A stretch of 64,000 nucleotides of DNA from Kitasatospora sp. NBC_01287 (GTDB taxonomy: Bacteria > Actinomycetota > Actinomycetes > Streptomycetales > Streptomycetaceae), in assembly GCF_026340565.1 (NCBI RefSeq), contig NZ_JAPEPB010000001.1:4502501-4566500 (forward strand), given 5' to 3'. The first letter of the stretch is position 1. Each line of letters opens with the position of its first letter. Positions 1 to 8,510 of this stretch are shown piece by piece. The position numbers and the translations under genes were made by a program. The notes under the pieces are model-generated. The model saw nothing but the letters and a program-made list of their open reading frames with translations. It was not told the DNA's origin and searched no databases.

Positions 1-664
1 TGGTGGTCGGCTCGGAGATCGCCCACTGGTTGTTCTGGCAGAAGAACACCACCGGCGCGTTGTAGACCGAGGCGAAGGTGAAGGCCTCGCTGACATCGCC
101 CTGGCTGGAGGCGCCGTCGCCGAAGTAGGCGATCACGGCGTCGTCGGCGCTGTCCTTGGTGATGCCCATCGCGTAGCCGGTCGCGTGCAGCGTCTGCGAG
201 CCGATCACGATGGTGTAGAGGTGGAAGTTCTTCTCGTTCGGGTCCCAGCCGCCGTGGTTCACGCCGCGGAACATCCCGAGCAGGTTGAGCGGGTCGACCC
301 CGCGGCACCAGGCCACACCGTGCTCGCGGTAGGTGGGGAAGGCGTAGTCGCTCTCCCGCATCGCGCGGCCGCTGCCGACCTGCGCCGCCTCCTGGCCGAG
401 CAGCGAGGCCCACAGGCCCAGCTCGCCCTGCCGCTGCAGCGCGGTGGCCTCGGCGTCGAAGCGCCGCACCAGCACCAGGTCACGGTAGAGGGAGCGCAGC
501 TCCTCGGGGGTGACGGTCAGCGGGTAGTCCGGGTGCTCGACCCGCTCGCCTTCCGGGGTGAGCAGCTGGACGAGCTCGGCAGGGGCGTCCTTCCCCGTGC
601 CGGGGCTCTCGGGGACGCCGGGGGCGGCCTTCTTGCGCGCCCTCGCCGTGCTTTTGACGGTCAC
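1..664 (-). CDS. bkdA: 2-oxoacid dehydrogenase E1 alpha subunit (branched-chain/pyruvate type), 3' end outside window
   Basis: N-terminal 221 residues of a thiamine-diphosphate E1 alpha subunit, which decarboxylates branched-chain 2-oxoacids or pyruvate and passes the acyl group to E2 lipoyl domains in the cytosol. The ThDP signature GDGASSQGDVSEAF followed by CQNNQWAIS is clear, as is the upstream FPTYREHG segment. The start is the GTG at 664, with GAGGAG 7 bases upstream; the 20-30 residue N-terminal tail is Ala/Lys/Pro-rich. The rest lies before base 1, where the E1 beta and E2 genes are expected. I choose Bkd over Pdh because the next genes (response regulator, APH-fold kinase, two Ser/Thr kinases, Bpa) match the order I remember beside bkdA (SCO3817) in S. 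coelicolor; the sequence alone does not settle substrate. Confidence 0.85.
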   Translation of the reverse strand, partial: MTVKSTARARKKAAPGVPESPGTGKDAPAELVQLLTPEGERVEHPDYPLTVTPEELRSLYRDLVLVRRFDAEATALQRQGELGLWASLLGQEAAQVGSGRAMRESDYAFPTYREHGVAWCRGVDPLNLLGMFRGVNHGGWDPNEKNFHLYTIVIGSQTLHATGYAMGITKDSADDAVIAYFGDGASSQGDVSEAFTFASVYNAPVVFFCQNNQWAISEPTT

Positions 665-1024
665 GTTCACTCCTCGGTCTGTCCGGCCGCCCGGGGTCGC
701 CGGTGACCGGTCCGGTCACCTCCTCGCACGGTGCGCGGGGTGGGCGCACCGAATACGCGGCAGGTGGTGATCCTTTTCCGACGGCGTCCTCACGAGAACG
801 TTACCCAGCGGGCGCTCTTGGCGCGCCTGCGCTAGGACGTCCTACTTGTTCCGACCAGGGTGGGGGTCGAACCGGGCACAGGAGCTCGCACCGGGGTGCC
901 GTCAGGACACCTGCGCACGCTATCCGGGCAGCGCGCTTCGCGTAAGGGGGTTCGCCGGACAGATTGTGCGAGGAGCCGGTGCGGACGATAGGTCAGGCCT
1001 ATGACGCTATGGGAGCATTTGCCA
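665..1024. promoter_or_regulatory. divergent promoter region between bkdA and the response regulator, with two inverted repeats
   Basis: This 360-base gap has no supported gene. It holds a perfect 12-bp palindrome TAGGACGTCCTA at 833-844 and a spaced inverted repeat ATAGG-n5-CCTAT at 988-1002. The second lies just before the response-regulator start and covers the in-frame ATG at 1001, which argues that translation starts at 1025 instead. Both are plausible operators for the divergent genes; the binding protein is unknown, though autoregulation by the adjacent NarL-type regulator is a reasonable guess. Confidence 0.45.
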
Positions 1025-1684
1025 ATGAACGAAAACGGGCGAATCAGGGTGTTCCTGCTCGACGACCACGAGGTGGTCCGGCGCGGCGTCCACGAACTGC
1101 TCTCCGACGAGCCGGACATCGAGGTGGTCGGCGAGGCCGGCACCGCCGCCGAGGCGCTCACCCGGATCCCGGCGGTGGCCCCCGATGTCGCGGTGCTGGA
1201 CGTCCGGCTGCCGGACGGCAACGGCGTCGAGGTCTGCCGCGAGATCCGCTCGCAGCACCCCGGGGTCCGCTGCCTGATGCTCACCTCGTTCTCCGACGAC
1301 GAGGCGCTCTTCGACTCGATCATGGCCGGGGCCTCGGGCTATGTGCTCAAGGCGATCCGCGGCAGCGACCTGCTCTCGGCGGTGCGCGACGTGGCGGCCG
1401 GCAAGTCGCTGCTCGACCCGGCGGCCACCAGCCGGGTGCTGGAGCGGCTGCGCGGCGAGGACGGCAAGGAGGACGAGAAGCTGGCCCAGCTGACCAAGCA
1501 GGAGCGGCGGATCCTGGACCTGATCGGCGAGGGGATGACCAACCGGCAGATCGGCGGTGAACTCCACCTCGCGGAGAAGACGGTGAAGAACTACGTCTCC
1601 AGTCTGCTGGCCAAAATGGGTATGGCGCGGCGCACCCAGGCGGCCGCCTACGTGGCCCGGCTGGGCACAGATCAGCACCACTAG
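1025..1684 (+). CDS. NarL/FixJ-family response regulator (DevR/DosR-like)
   Basis: 219-residue two-component response regulator. The receiver domain (about 7-125) has the acidic pocket DD at 13-14, phospho-acceptor Asp59 in VLDVRLPDG, and a conserved Thr/Lys pair (LTS, YVLKA). The C-terminal LuxR-type HTH (about 150-215) carries LTKQERRILDLIGEGMTN and EKTVKNYVSSLLAKMG, the DevR/DosR hallmark. I take ATG 1025, preceded by GGGAG, over the ATG at 1001, which sits inside an inverted repeat. No histidine kinase is adjacent, so it is an orphan here and its signal cannot be read from sequence. It is divergent from bkdA and may regulate that operon. Confidence 0.9.
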   Translation: MNENGRIRVFLLDDHEVVRRGVHELLSDEPDIEVVGEAGTAAEALTRIPAVAPDVAVLDVRLPDGNGVEVCREIRSQHPGVRCLMLTSFSDDEALFDSIMAGASGYVLKAIRGSDLLSAVRDVAAGKSLLDPAATSRVLERLRGEDGKEDEKLAQLTKQERRILDLIGEGMTNRQIGGELHLAEKTVKNYVSSLLAKMGMARRTQAAAYVARLGTDQHH

Positions 1685-1793
1685 GCGGTCGTTGACGCTC
1701 CGTCGGTGATCATGGCGTGGGAGGGGCCGCTCACAACCGGGCAATTTCGGCCAACCGGGGCACGCCAGGGGCCCGTCGCTACCATGATCAGAC

Positions 1794-2918
1794 GTGACAG
1801 ACCGTCAGATCGCCCTGGTAGAAGCCCCGCAACCGGGCCTGCCCGACACCGACGCCCCGCCGCTGGACGGCCCCGACACCGACGCCCCGCCGGTCGGCAC
1901 GCTCAGCCCGCCCGTCCCGCGCCGGGCGCTGGCCCGGCTGCTGCGCGAGTACCGCCTGGGCCGGCTGCTCGCGGCCGAGCCGGTGGCCGAGGGCCTGCTC
2001 AACCGGGGCTACCGGGTGACCACCGACACCGGCCGGTACTTCCTCAAGTGCTACGTCGAGCCGGCCACCGCCACCCTGGCCGCGATCACCGCGCAGCACC
2101 GGGCCACCCTCGCGCTGGCCGGACTCGGCCTGCCGGTGCCGCCCCCGCTGACCGCCCGGGACGGGCGCACCACCACCGACCACCAAGGCCGGCGCTTCGC
2201 CCTCTACCCCTGGGTGGCCGGCCGGCACCGCACCGGCGCCGAACTCGACCCGCGACAGTGCGCGGAGCTGGGCGCGCTGCTCGCCGAACTGCACGGCGCC
2301 CTGGCGCAGGTCTGCGCCCCCGTCGCCCAGCCCGCCGCGCTGCCCAGCGCCGACCCGGAGGCCAGCGCGGAGCTGGCCGCCCGGCTGGCCGCGCTGGCCG
2401 CCCGCCGGCGCCCCTGCAGCGCCTTCGACCGACTGGCCGAGTACCGGCTGGCCGAGCGGATCGAGCTGCTCGCCACCCACCAGGGACGCCGGCCCGACCC
2501 CGCCGCGATCGGCCCCTCGGGCTGGGTGCACGGCGACTTCCACGGCCTCAACCTGCTGCACCGCGGCGGGCGGGTGGCGGCCGTGCTGGACTGGGACCGA
2601 CTGCGGGTGCGCCCGCGCGCCGAGGAGGCCGTCCGGGCCGCCACGCTGATCTTCAACGACCCGGCCACCGGCGAGCTGGACCTGGCCCGGGTGCGCCGCT
2701 ACGCGCGCGGCTACCGGGCCGCGGCGGGCGCCGGGGCCGAGGAACTGGCGCTGGCCGCCCACCGGGTCTGGTGGGAGCGGCTCAACGACTTCTGGATGCT
2801 GCAGTGGCACTACCAGCGCGCCGACCCGCGCGCGGACCCGCTCTTCCCGGCCGCCGCCGCGCAGACGGTCTGGTGGTGCCAGGAGTACGAGCAGGTCCTC
2901 GACGCGTTCGTGAACTGA
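1794..2918 (+). CDS. aminoglycoside phosphotransferase-fold (APH) kinase
   Basis: 374-residue phosphotransferase of the APH/choline-kinase fold. After a 40-residue Pro/Asp-rich N-terminal tail, it has an ATP-binding lysine at FLKCY (Lys85), the Brenner catalytic motif HGDFHGLNLL (His246, Asp248) and the metal-binding LDWD. The GTG start at 1794 is the only one giving the complete N-lobe. Substrate is unknown: family members phosphorylate aminoglycosides, homoserine, fructosamines or trehalose/maltose-type sugars. It converges with the neighbouring Ser/Thr kinase with only 7 bases between stops, so no separate terminator fits between them. Confidence 0.85.
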   Translation: MTDRQIALVEAPQPGLPDTDAPPLDGPDTDAPPVGTLSPPVPRRALARLLREYRLGRLLAAEPVAEGLLNRGYRVTTDTGRYFLKCYVEPATATLAAITAQHRATLALAGLGLPVPPPLTARDGRTTTDHQGRRFALYPWVAGRHRTGAELDPRQCAELGALLAELHGALAQVCAPVAQPAALPSADPEASAELAARLAALAARRRPCSAFDRLAEYRLAERIELLATHQGRRPDPAAIGPSGWVHGDFHGLNLLHRGGRVAAVLDWDRLRVRPRAEEAVRAATLIFNDPATGELDLARVRRYARGYRAAAGAGAEELALAAHRVWWERLNDFWMLQWHYQRADPRADPLFPAAAAQTVWWCQEYEQVLDAFVN

Positions 2919-2925
2919 TGGACCG

Positions 2926-4767
2926 TCAGTTGACCGGCGGCGTACCGATGCTGATCGGCGGGCTCGCCTTGGACGAGGCCGGCGGCGGGTTGGCGGCGCC
3001 GCTCGATGCCCCGCTGGTGGGCGGCGCACCGGACGACGAGGCGCCGCCACCGCCCGGACTCCCCGAGCTCGACGGCACGGCGGGGGACGAGGCGGTCGAC
3101 GAGCTCGACGGCGAGGCCGAGCCGGACGGGCTGGCCGTCGGCGAACTGGACCTGGTCGGGCGGTAGGTCGGCTGGCTCGGCGTCTGCGGCACGCTCTCGG
3201 TCGGCGGCTGGTACGTGGGCGTGCGGGTGCGGGTCGGGGACAGCGTCGGCGAGGGCGTCGGGCTGCTGGTGGTCGGCTGGTCGCTCGGCGACTCGGACAC
3301 CACGGTCGAGTTGCTCGGCCCCGGCGGGATCACGTTCTGGCCGCCACCGCCACTACCGCCGGTGGCCGCCACGGCGATGCCGATCCCGGCCGCCGCCACC
3401 AGCACCACGCCCGCCGCCCAGGCCAGCGCCTTGCGGCGGCCACCCGCCGGCCGCGGCTCGTCCTCGTACCCGCCGCCACCGTAGCCGTCGGCGCCACCAC
3501 CACCGGCACCGCCGGCACCGCCGCCCGCGCCGCCATAGGGCTGCCGCGGGGTCTGGTAGCCGGAGGCCGTGGCACCGCCGTAGGGCAGCACGGTGGTCCG
3601 GTCGTTCGGCGGCAGCGCACTGGCACCGAGCATCGCGGTCACCGCGGTGCCCTGCCCGGGTGTGCCGTCCCGCCCGGGCCCGCCGGCCGGGCCACCGAGC
3701 ATGCCGCCGGTGGGGTAGCCACCCGCGCCGCCGTGCATCTCGCGCAGCGCGTGCTGCACGTGCGCGCGGAACTCGTCGGCGCTCTGGAAGCGGTCGTCCG
3801 GGCTCTTGGCCAGCGAGCGCAGCACCAGCTCGTCCAGCTGCCAGGGCACCCGGGAGTTGACCTGCGAGGGCGGCACCGGCGCGTCCTGGACGTGCTGGTA
3901 GACCACCGAGAGAGGGGTGTCGCCGGTGAACGGCGGACGCAGCGTGAGCAGCTCGTAGAGCATGCAGCCGGCGGCGTACAGGTCGGAGCGGTGGTCGACC
4001 GGCTTGCCCAGCGCCTGCTCGGGCGAGAGGTACTGCGGGGTGCCCATCACCATGCCGGTCTGGGTCATGGTGCTGGCCGCGCCGTCGAGCGCCCGGGCGA
4101 TGCCGAAGTCCATCACCTTGACCGCGCCGGCGGTCGTGATGATCACGTTGGCCGGCTTGATGTCGCGGTGCACGATGCCGTGCCGGTGGCTGTAGTCCAG
4201 CGCCTCCAGCACCCCGGCGATGATGATCAGCGCCTGGTCGACCGGCGGGGCCTCCTCGGCCACCAGCAGCTCGCGGACGGTGCGGCCCTCGACCAGCTCC
4301 ATCACGATGTACGGGGTCGACTCCCCGCCCACCAGATCCTCACCGGTGTCGTAGACCGCGACGATCGAGTGGTGGTTGAGCGAGGCGACCGAGTGCGCCT
4401 CGCGGGTGAACCGCAGCCGGGCCACCTCGTCCTGGGCCAGCTCGACCCGGAGCAGCTTGACCGCCACCGTGCGGCCGAGCCGGATGTCCTGGGCGGCCAG
4501 CACCTCGGCCATGCCGCCGCGGCCCAGCCGGTGGGTCAGCCGGTAGCGGCCGTCGCCGAGGGTGCCCATGGCCGCGGCAACGCCCCGACCGGGGGTGCCG
4601 GGACCGCCGTACGGCGCGCCGGGCGGCTGGCCCTGCGCGCGGGCCGCGGTGGTCTCCTCGGCCTGGTGGTCGTACTCGCCGTCGTGCCGCTGACCGGGAC
4701 CGGGACCGACACCGGGGGCGGGAGTGCGCTCTCCCCCGCCGTCGCCCGGTTCATGCGTCTGTGCCAT
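2926..4767 (-). CDS. membrane Ser/Thr protein kinase (PknB type, without PASTA repeats)
   Basis: 613 residues. Hanks-type kinase domain at about 73-340: glycine loop GRGGMAEV, ATP lysine Lys104, catalytic loop HRDIKPANV (Asp202), DFG Asp220, and GTPQYLSPEQ in the activation segment. A Gly/Tyr-rich linker leads to a transmembrane helix at about 446-468, followed by about 140 extracellular residues made almost entirely of Pro/Ser/Thr/Gly with no PASTA domain. The start at 4767 has GAGGAG very close (2 bases), so it could be re-assigned. It sits next to a second kinase transcribed the same way; the two share the MTQTGMV activation segment, suggesting duplication. It probably senses envelope state, but ligand and substrates are unknown. 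Confidence 0.93.
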   Translation of the reverse strand: MAQTHEPGDGGGERTPAPGVGPGPGQRHDGEYDHQAEETTAARAQGQPPGAPYGGPGTPGRGVAAAMGTLGDGRYRLTHRLGRGGMAEVLAAQDIRLGRTVAVKLLRVELAQDEVARLRFTREAHSVASLNHHSIVAVYDTGEDLVGGESTPYIVMELVEGRTVRELLVAEEAPPVDQALIIIAGVLEALDYSHRHGIVHRDIKPANVIITTAGAVKVMDFGIARALDGAASTMTQTGMVMGTPQYLSPEQALGKPVDHRSDLYAAGCMLYELLTLRPPFTGDTPLSVVYQHVQDAPVPPSQVNSRVPWQLDELVLRSLAKSPDDRFQSADEFRAHVQHALREMHGGAGGYPTGGMLGGPAGGPGRDGTPGQGTAVTAMLGASALPPNDRTTVLPYGGATASGYQTPRQPYGGAGGGAGGAGGGGADGYGGGGYEDEPRPAGGRRKALAWAAGVVLVAAAGIGIAVAATGGSGGGGQNVIPPGPSNSTVVSESPSDQPTTSSPTPSPTLSPTRTRTPTYQPPTESVPQTPSQPTYRPTRSSSPTASPSGSASPSSSSTASSPAVPSSSGSPGGGGASSSGAPPTSGASSGAANPPPASSKASPPISIGTPPVN

Positions 4768-4910
4768 TACTCCTCGCCCCGGGCCGACGCTCTGGTCGCG
4801 GTCGCCCTTTCGATTCGCTCCCCCGGAACGCTACCGCCTCCGGCCCCCGCACCCCGAATGGGTTCCCGGGGTGCGGCAGGCGGCCGGGCGGGCGGGGCTT
4901 CGTCAGTCCT

Positions 4911-6362
4911 CTAGGTCAGGTCGGGCCCGGCGGACAGCCGGGCCGCCACGGCGGGCAGGCTCGACAGGCCGCTGCTGCTGGTGTCGGCGCTCTTGGTCGC
5001 CACGATCGCGATGATGATGATCATCAGCACCAGCAGGCCGACCACCACGCCGACCACCACCAGCGCCGTGGAGCAGCCCCGGTTGTCGGACTTCGGCGGC
5101 AGGTACTGGACCCCCTGCTGCATCGGCTGCTGCATCGGCATCGGCATGGGCGGCGGGGTCTGCGCCTGCCGCGGGAAGGCGGGCGGCGTCTGGAAGGGCT
5201 GCGGCGCCGGGGTCTGGTAGGCCGGCGGCGGCTGGAAGTGCGGCGGCTGCGCGACGGTGGGGCCCGGGCCGTAGGCCGGCGGCGGGGTCTGCGGCCCGGG
5301 GCCGTAGGGCGAGCCGGTGTGGGTGGGCTGGTAGTGCTGGCCGACCTGCGGGTTCGGGGTGTTGATGTCGCCCGTCACCGGCGGGAAGTTGGCCAGTGAG
5401 GAGGAGGCCGCGTGCACCGCGCGCGGCCCCTCGCTGATCACCAGCGGAGTGGCGGCCGGGCCGGCCTGCTCCCCGGCCAGCACCCGCTCGACCTCCTCGC
5501 GCATCGCGGCGGCGGTCGGGAACCGGTGGGCCGGGTCCTTGCGCAGCGCGCGGGCCACCAGCGCGTCCACCGCGGGGGTGACCGCGCGGTTCACGCTGGA
5601 GGGCGCCGGCGGCGGCTCCTGGACGTGCTTGTAGGCGATGGAGAACGGCGAGTCCCCGTCGAACGGCAGCTGGCCGGTGAGCAGTTCGAAGAGCATGCAG
5701 CCGACCGAGTAGAGGTCGGAGCGGGCGTCCACGCTCTTGCCCAGCGCCTGCTCGGGCGAGAGGTACTGCGGGGTGCCGACCACCATGCCGGTCTGGGTCA
5801 TCGAGGTGACCCCCGACTGCATGGCCCGGGCGATGCCGAAGTCCATCACCTTGACCTCGCCCTTGGTGTTCACCATGACGTTGCCCGGCTTGATGTCGCG
5901 GTGCACCAGGCCCTGGTCGTGCGAGGTGTCCAGGGCGGCCAGCACCGCGCCGGTGATCCGCAGCGCCTGATCGGTGGGCATCGCGCCGTGCTCGGCGATC
6001 GCCTGGTTGAGCACGTCGCGCAGCGACTGGCCCTCGACGTACTCCATGACGATGTAGGGCGTGGTGGCCCCGTCCCGCGCCACCTCCTCGCCGCTGTCGT
6101 AGACAGTGACGATGTTGGAGTGCGACAGCCGCGCGACGGCCTGCGCCTCGCGGCGGAAGCGCTCGCGGAAGGACTGCTCCCGGCCCAGCTCGGTGTGCAG
6201 CGTCTTCACCGCCACGTTGCGGCCCAGCACGTTGTCGTGCGCCAGGTGGACCGAGGCCATGCCGCCCTCGCCCAGCAGGCGCTTCAGGACGTACCGGCCA
6301 TGGCCCAGCGAGTGGAGCTGCCCCTGCGGTTGGTCCACTCCGGTGCTGCCGTCCTCGCTCAT
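4911..6362 (-). CDS. membrane Ser/Thr protein kinase (second of pair)
   Basis: 483 residues from ATG 6362, which follows a purine-rich site; an in-frame extension to 6434 looks non-coding. Kinase domain at about 21-285: GEGGMASV, Lys53, HRDIKPGNVM (Asp156), DFG Asp174, GTPQYLSPEQ. A Pro/Gln/Met-rich linker of about 130 residues precedes a very hydrophobic helix (about 430-456), leaving only about 27 residues outside the membrane. The external part is therefore too small to be a ligand domain, unlike classical PknB. It is upstream of the other kinase in the same orientation with a 143-base gap. Confidence 0.93.
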   Translation of the reverse strand: MSEDGSTGVDQPQGQLHSLGHGRYVLKRLLGEGGMASVHLAHDNVLGRNVAVKTLHTELGREQSFRERFRREAQAVARLSHSNIVTVYDSGEEVARDGATTPYIVMEYVEGQSLRDVLNQAIAEHGAMPTDQALRITGAVLAALDTSHDQGLVHRDIKPGNVMVNTKGEVKVMDFGIARAMQSGVTSMTQTGMVVGTPQYLSPEQALGKSVDARSDLYSVGCMLFELLTGQLPFDGDSPFSIAYKHVQEPPPAPSSVNRAVTPAVDALVARALRKDPAHRFPTAAAMREEVERVLAGEQAGPAATPLVISEGPRAVHAASSSLANFPPVTGDINTPNPQVGQHYQPTHTGSPYGPGPQTPPPAYGPGPTVAQPPHFQPPPAYQTPAPQPFQTPPAFPRQAQTPPPMPMPMQQPMQQGVQYLPPKSDNRGCSTALVVVGVVVGLLVLMIIIIAIVATKSADTSSSGLSSLPAVAARLSAGPDLT

Positions 6363-6493
6363 GGTCCTCTGCTTCCCCCTCGGCGGGCCGTCGACAGGGG
6401 TCAGGGTATCGGCTGCCCCACCGCTGGACGCCACCGCTCCCCGGCACGGTTGCGGGGCGCGGTGGCGTGGCGGTGCCGAAGGCCGCGGGTCCG

Positions 6494-7126
6494 CTACAGG
6501 TAGGGACCGGAGCGGATGCCGCGGCCCTCGCCGGGCTCCTCGAAGTCCAGGTCCTGCGGGGCGCTGCCCGGCGGCAGGGCGCGGCGCATCTGCTCCAACT
6601 GCGCGCGGGCGGCCATCTGCTGGGCGAAGAGCGCGGTCTGGATGCCGTGGAAGAGGCCCTCCAGCCAGCCGACCAGCTGGGCCTGGGCGATCCGCAGCTC
6701 CGCCTCGGTCGGGATGGTGTCCTCGGTGAACGGCAGCGAGAGCCGCTCCAGCTCCGCCACCAACTCCGGGGCCAGGCCGAGCTCCAGCTCCTTGATCGAG
6801 CTGGCGTGGATGTTCTTCAACCGGACCCGGCTGGCCTCGTCGAGCGGAGCCGCGCGGACCTCCTCCAGCAGCTGCTTGATCATGCTGCCGATCCGCATCA
6901 CCTTGGCGGGCTGCTCGACCATCTCGGTCACCGGCAGCTCGCGGTGCTCCCCCTCCTCACCCGTCCGGCCGAAGGCACGTCCGGCGCCCTGCGGCGCGGT
7001 GCCGACCGCCATCCCGTCCGGGCCGACGATCAGCACCTGCTGCGGGCCCTCCTCGGACAGACCGTCCGGTCCCTTCGATCCCTGGTACGGCTCGTGCTCG
7101 GGCCGTTCGTTCAGCGGCTTCGTCAT
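6494..7126 (-). CDS. bpa: bacterial proteasome activator (Bpa/PafE family)
   Basis: 210 residues. The helical core (about 60-185, TEMVEQPAKVMRIGSMIKQLLEE to the HGIQTALFAQQMAARAQLEQMRR segment) and the extreme C-terminus GPYL match the actinobacterial ATP-independent proteasome activator, whose C-terminal tail docks into 20S proteasome pockets and opens the gate for unfolded or damaged proteins. The start at ATG 7126 has AAGGAG only 2 bases upstream; an ATG at 7139 opens a 4-codon frame that overlaps it as ATGA, so initiation may be unusual. It lies upstream of the kinase pair in the same orientation. Confidence 0.88.
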   Translation of the reverse strand: MTKPLNERPEHEPYQGSKGPDGLSEEGPQQVLIVGPDGMAVGTAPQGAGRAFGRTGEEGEHRELPVTEMVEQPAKVMRIGSMIKQLLEEVRAAPLDEASRVRLKNIHASSIKELELGLAPELVAELERLSLPFTEDTIPTEAELRIAQAQLVGWLEGLFHGIQTALFAQQMAARAQLEQMRRALPPGSAPQDLDFEEPGEGRGIRSGPYL

Positions 7127-7182
7127 AACTCCTTCATATGCTTCGGCCGGTGGGAGGGTCAACCGACCACGGCCGGCCCGGG

Positions 7183-8346
7183 TCAGCCGCGGCGCAGCCG
7201 CACTCCCACCAGGGCCAGCCCGAGGCCGATCAGCACGAGCCCGGCGCCCAGCGGCAGCACCAGCACCACCGGGCCGCGCAGCCGCACCGCGCTCGCGCTC
7301 TGGCGCCCGGCGGCCGCCTGCGGGCCGTTGGCCTGCGGATCGGCGGCCTGCGGATCGATGGCGGGGTCTGGGGCGGGGTCTGTGGCGGGGGCCGCGGCAG
7401 CGGGCGGGCCCGCGTCCGCCGGGCCGGCCGGGGCCGGTGCGGAGGCGGCCGGGGGGTCGGCCGGCAGTGCCCCGCCGATCGCCGGGTCCGCGGTGGGCGG
7501 GGCGGCGGCCGGGATGACCACGACTCCCGGGTCACCGGCGCCGGCGGGGTCGGCCGCGTCAGCGGGCTCACCCGGGACGGTGGGACCAGTGGGACCGACG
7601 GGATCAGCGGTGGGCGCGGGCTGGTCGCTCGGCGCCGTGGTCCGCTCCGGTGTCGGGCGCGGCCGGCGGGTCGGATCCGCCGCGGGCCTGGACGGCGCGG
7701 CCTCCGACGGGTGGGCGGCCACGGCGGTCGGGGCCGTGGTCCCCGGGGCCGTGGCGCCCGGTGGGTCGGCCGCCGGGCTCTGGGCGGCCGCCGCGGTGGG
7801 CGGCGCACCGCCCGGGGCTGCCGTGCCCGGCTCGGCGGCGCCCGGCAGGCCCGGACCCGGCGTGGCCGGCCCCGGGGCGGTGCTCGTGAGTGCGCCCGGG
7901 TCACCCGGGAGCGCGGAGCCGGCGGTCGCGGCGGCCTCGGTCGGCGCGGCGGCGGGCACGGGGGCGGCGGCCGGGGCCGGCACGGAGGCGTCGGAGGCCC
8001 ACGCCCCCGGCTGGTCCGAGGCCGGATCGGCGGACTCCGCCCCGGGTTCGGGCATCGGCCGCAGCAGCGGGAACGGGCGCTCGGGGCCCTGCGAGGCGGA
8101 ATTGACCGGCTCGGCCACCGGCAGCGCGCCCCCGGTGGCGGCCTGCGCGGCGGCGACGGGTATCAGCAGCGCGAGCAGCACCGGTGCCGTCAGGGCGACT
8201 CCGGCCGCCAGTGGCCCGGTCCGGCGCGCGCCCCGGCGGCGGGGCCGGGGCCGGGGCTCGCTGCCGGGGGCGGCGGAGAACCGGGAGGAGCGGGAAGAAC
8301 GGGAAGTGGCAGAGAGCGGGAGCGACGAGAGCGAGGTCTTGGCCAC
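7183..8346 (-). CDS. secreted or cell-surface Pro/Ala-rich protein with C-terminal membrane anchor
   Basis: 387 residues from GTG 8346, preceded by GAAGGA. The N-terminus has a basic Arg-rich run followed by a hydrophobic segment ending VAAAQA, consistent with a signal peptide. The body (about 85-345) is almost only Ala, Pro, Thr, Gly and Asp with no recognisable domain. The C-terminus has a second hydrophobic helix (GPVVLVLPLGAGLVLIGLG) ending in RLRRG, i.e. a sortase-independent tail anchor. No LPxTG is visible. Function is unknown. The in-frame extension to 9237 is the shadow of the photolyase gene and is not part of this protein. Confidence 0.7.
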   Translation of the reverse strand: MAKTSLSSLPLSATSRSSRSSRFSAAPGSEPRPRPRRRGARRTGPLAAGVALTAPVLLALLIPVAAAQAATGGALPVAEPVNSASQGPERPFPLLRPMPEPGAESADPASDQPGAWASDASVPAPAAAPVPAAAPTEAAATAGSALPGDPGALTSTAPGPATPGPGLPGAAEPGTAAPGGAPPTAAAAQSPAADPPGATAPGTTAPTAVAAHPSEAAPSRPAADPTRRPRPTPERTTAPSDQPAPTADPVGPTGPTVPGEPADAADPAGAGDPGVVVIPAAAPPTADPAIGGALPADPPAASAPAPAGPADAGPPAAAAPATDPAPDPAIDPQAADPQANGPQAAAGRQSASAVRLRGPVVLVLPLGAGLVLIGLGLALVGVRLRRG

Positions 8347-8510
8347 GGACGACGGTCCTTCCGACGGCCGGTGCCCCGAGGGGCCGCCGGCGGCGGGACA
8401 GCTCCGCTCCAGCGTCACACAGCCCGCCGCGCCGGGCATGCCGGACGGAACGGACCCCCGCCCGGCCCGGCCCAGCGCCCGGCGCCGGCGCCCGATGGCC
8501 GTACCCGCGC

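Noticed and set aside
1001..1024. Earlier ATG for the response regulator
   Set aside because: It lies within an inverted repeat, has no ribosome site and adds residues not typical for the family.
1706..3166. 486-codon open frame overlapping the APH-fold kinase
   Set aside because: Alternative frame with almost only Pro, Arg, Gly and Ala; the APH-fold frame has all catalytic motifs.
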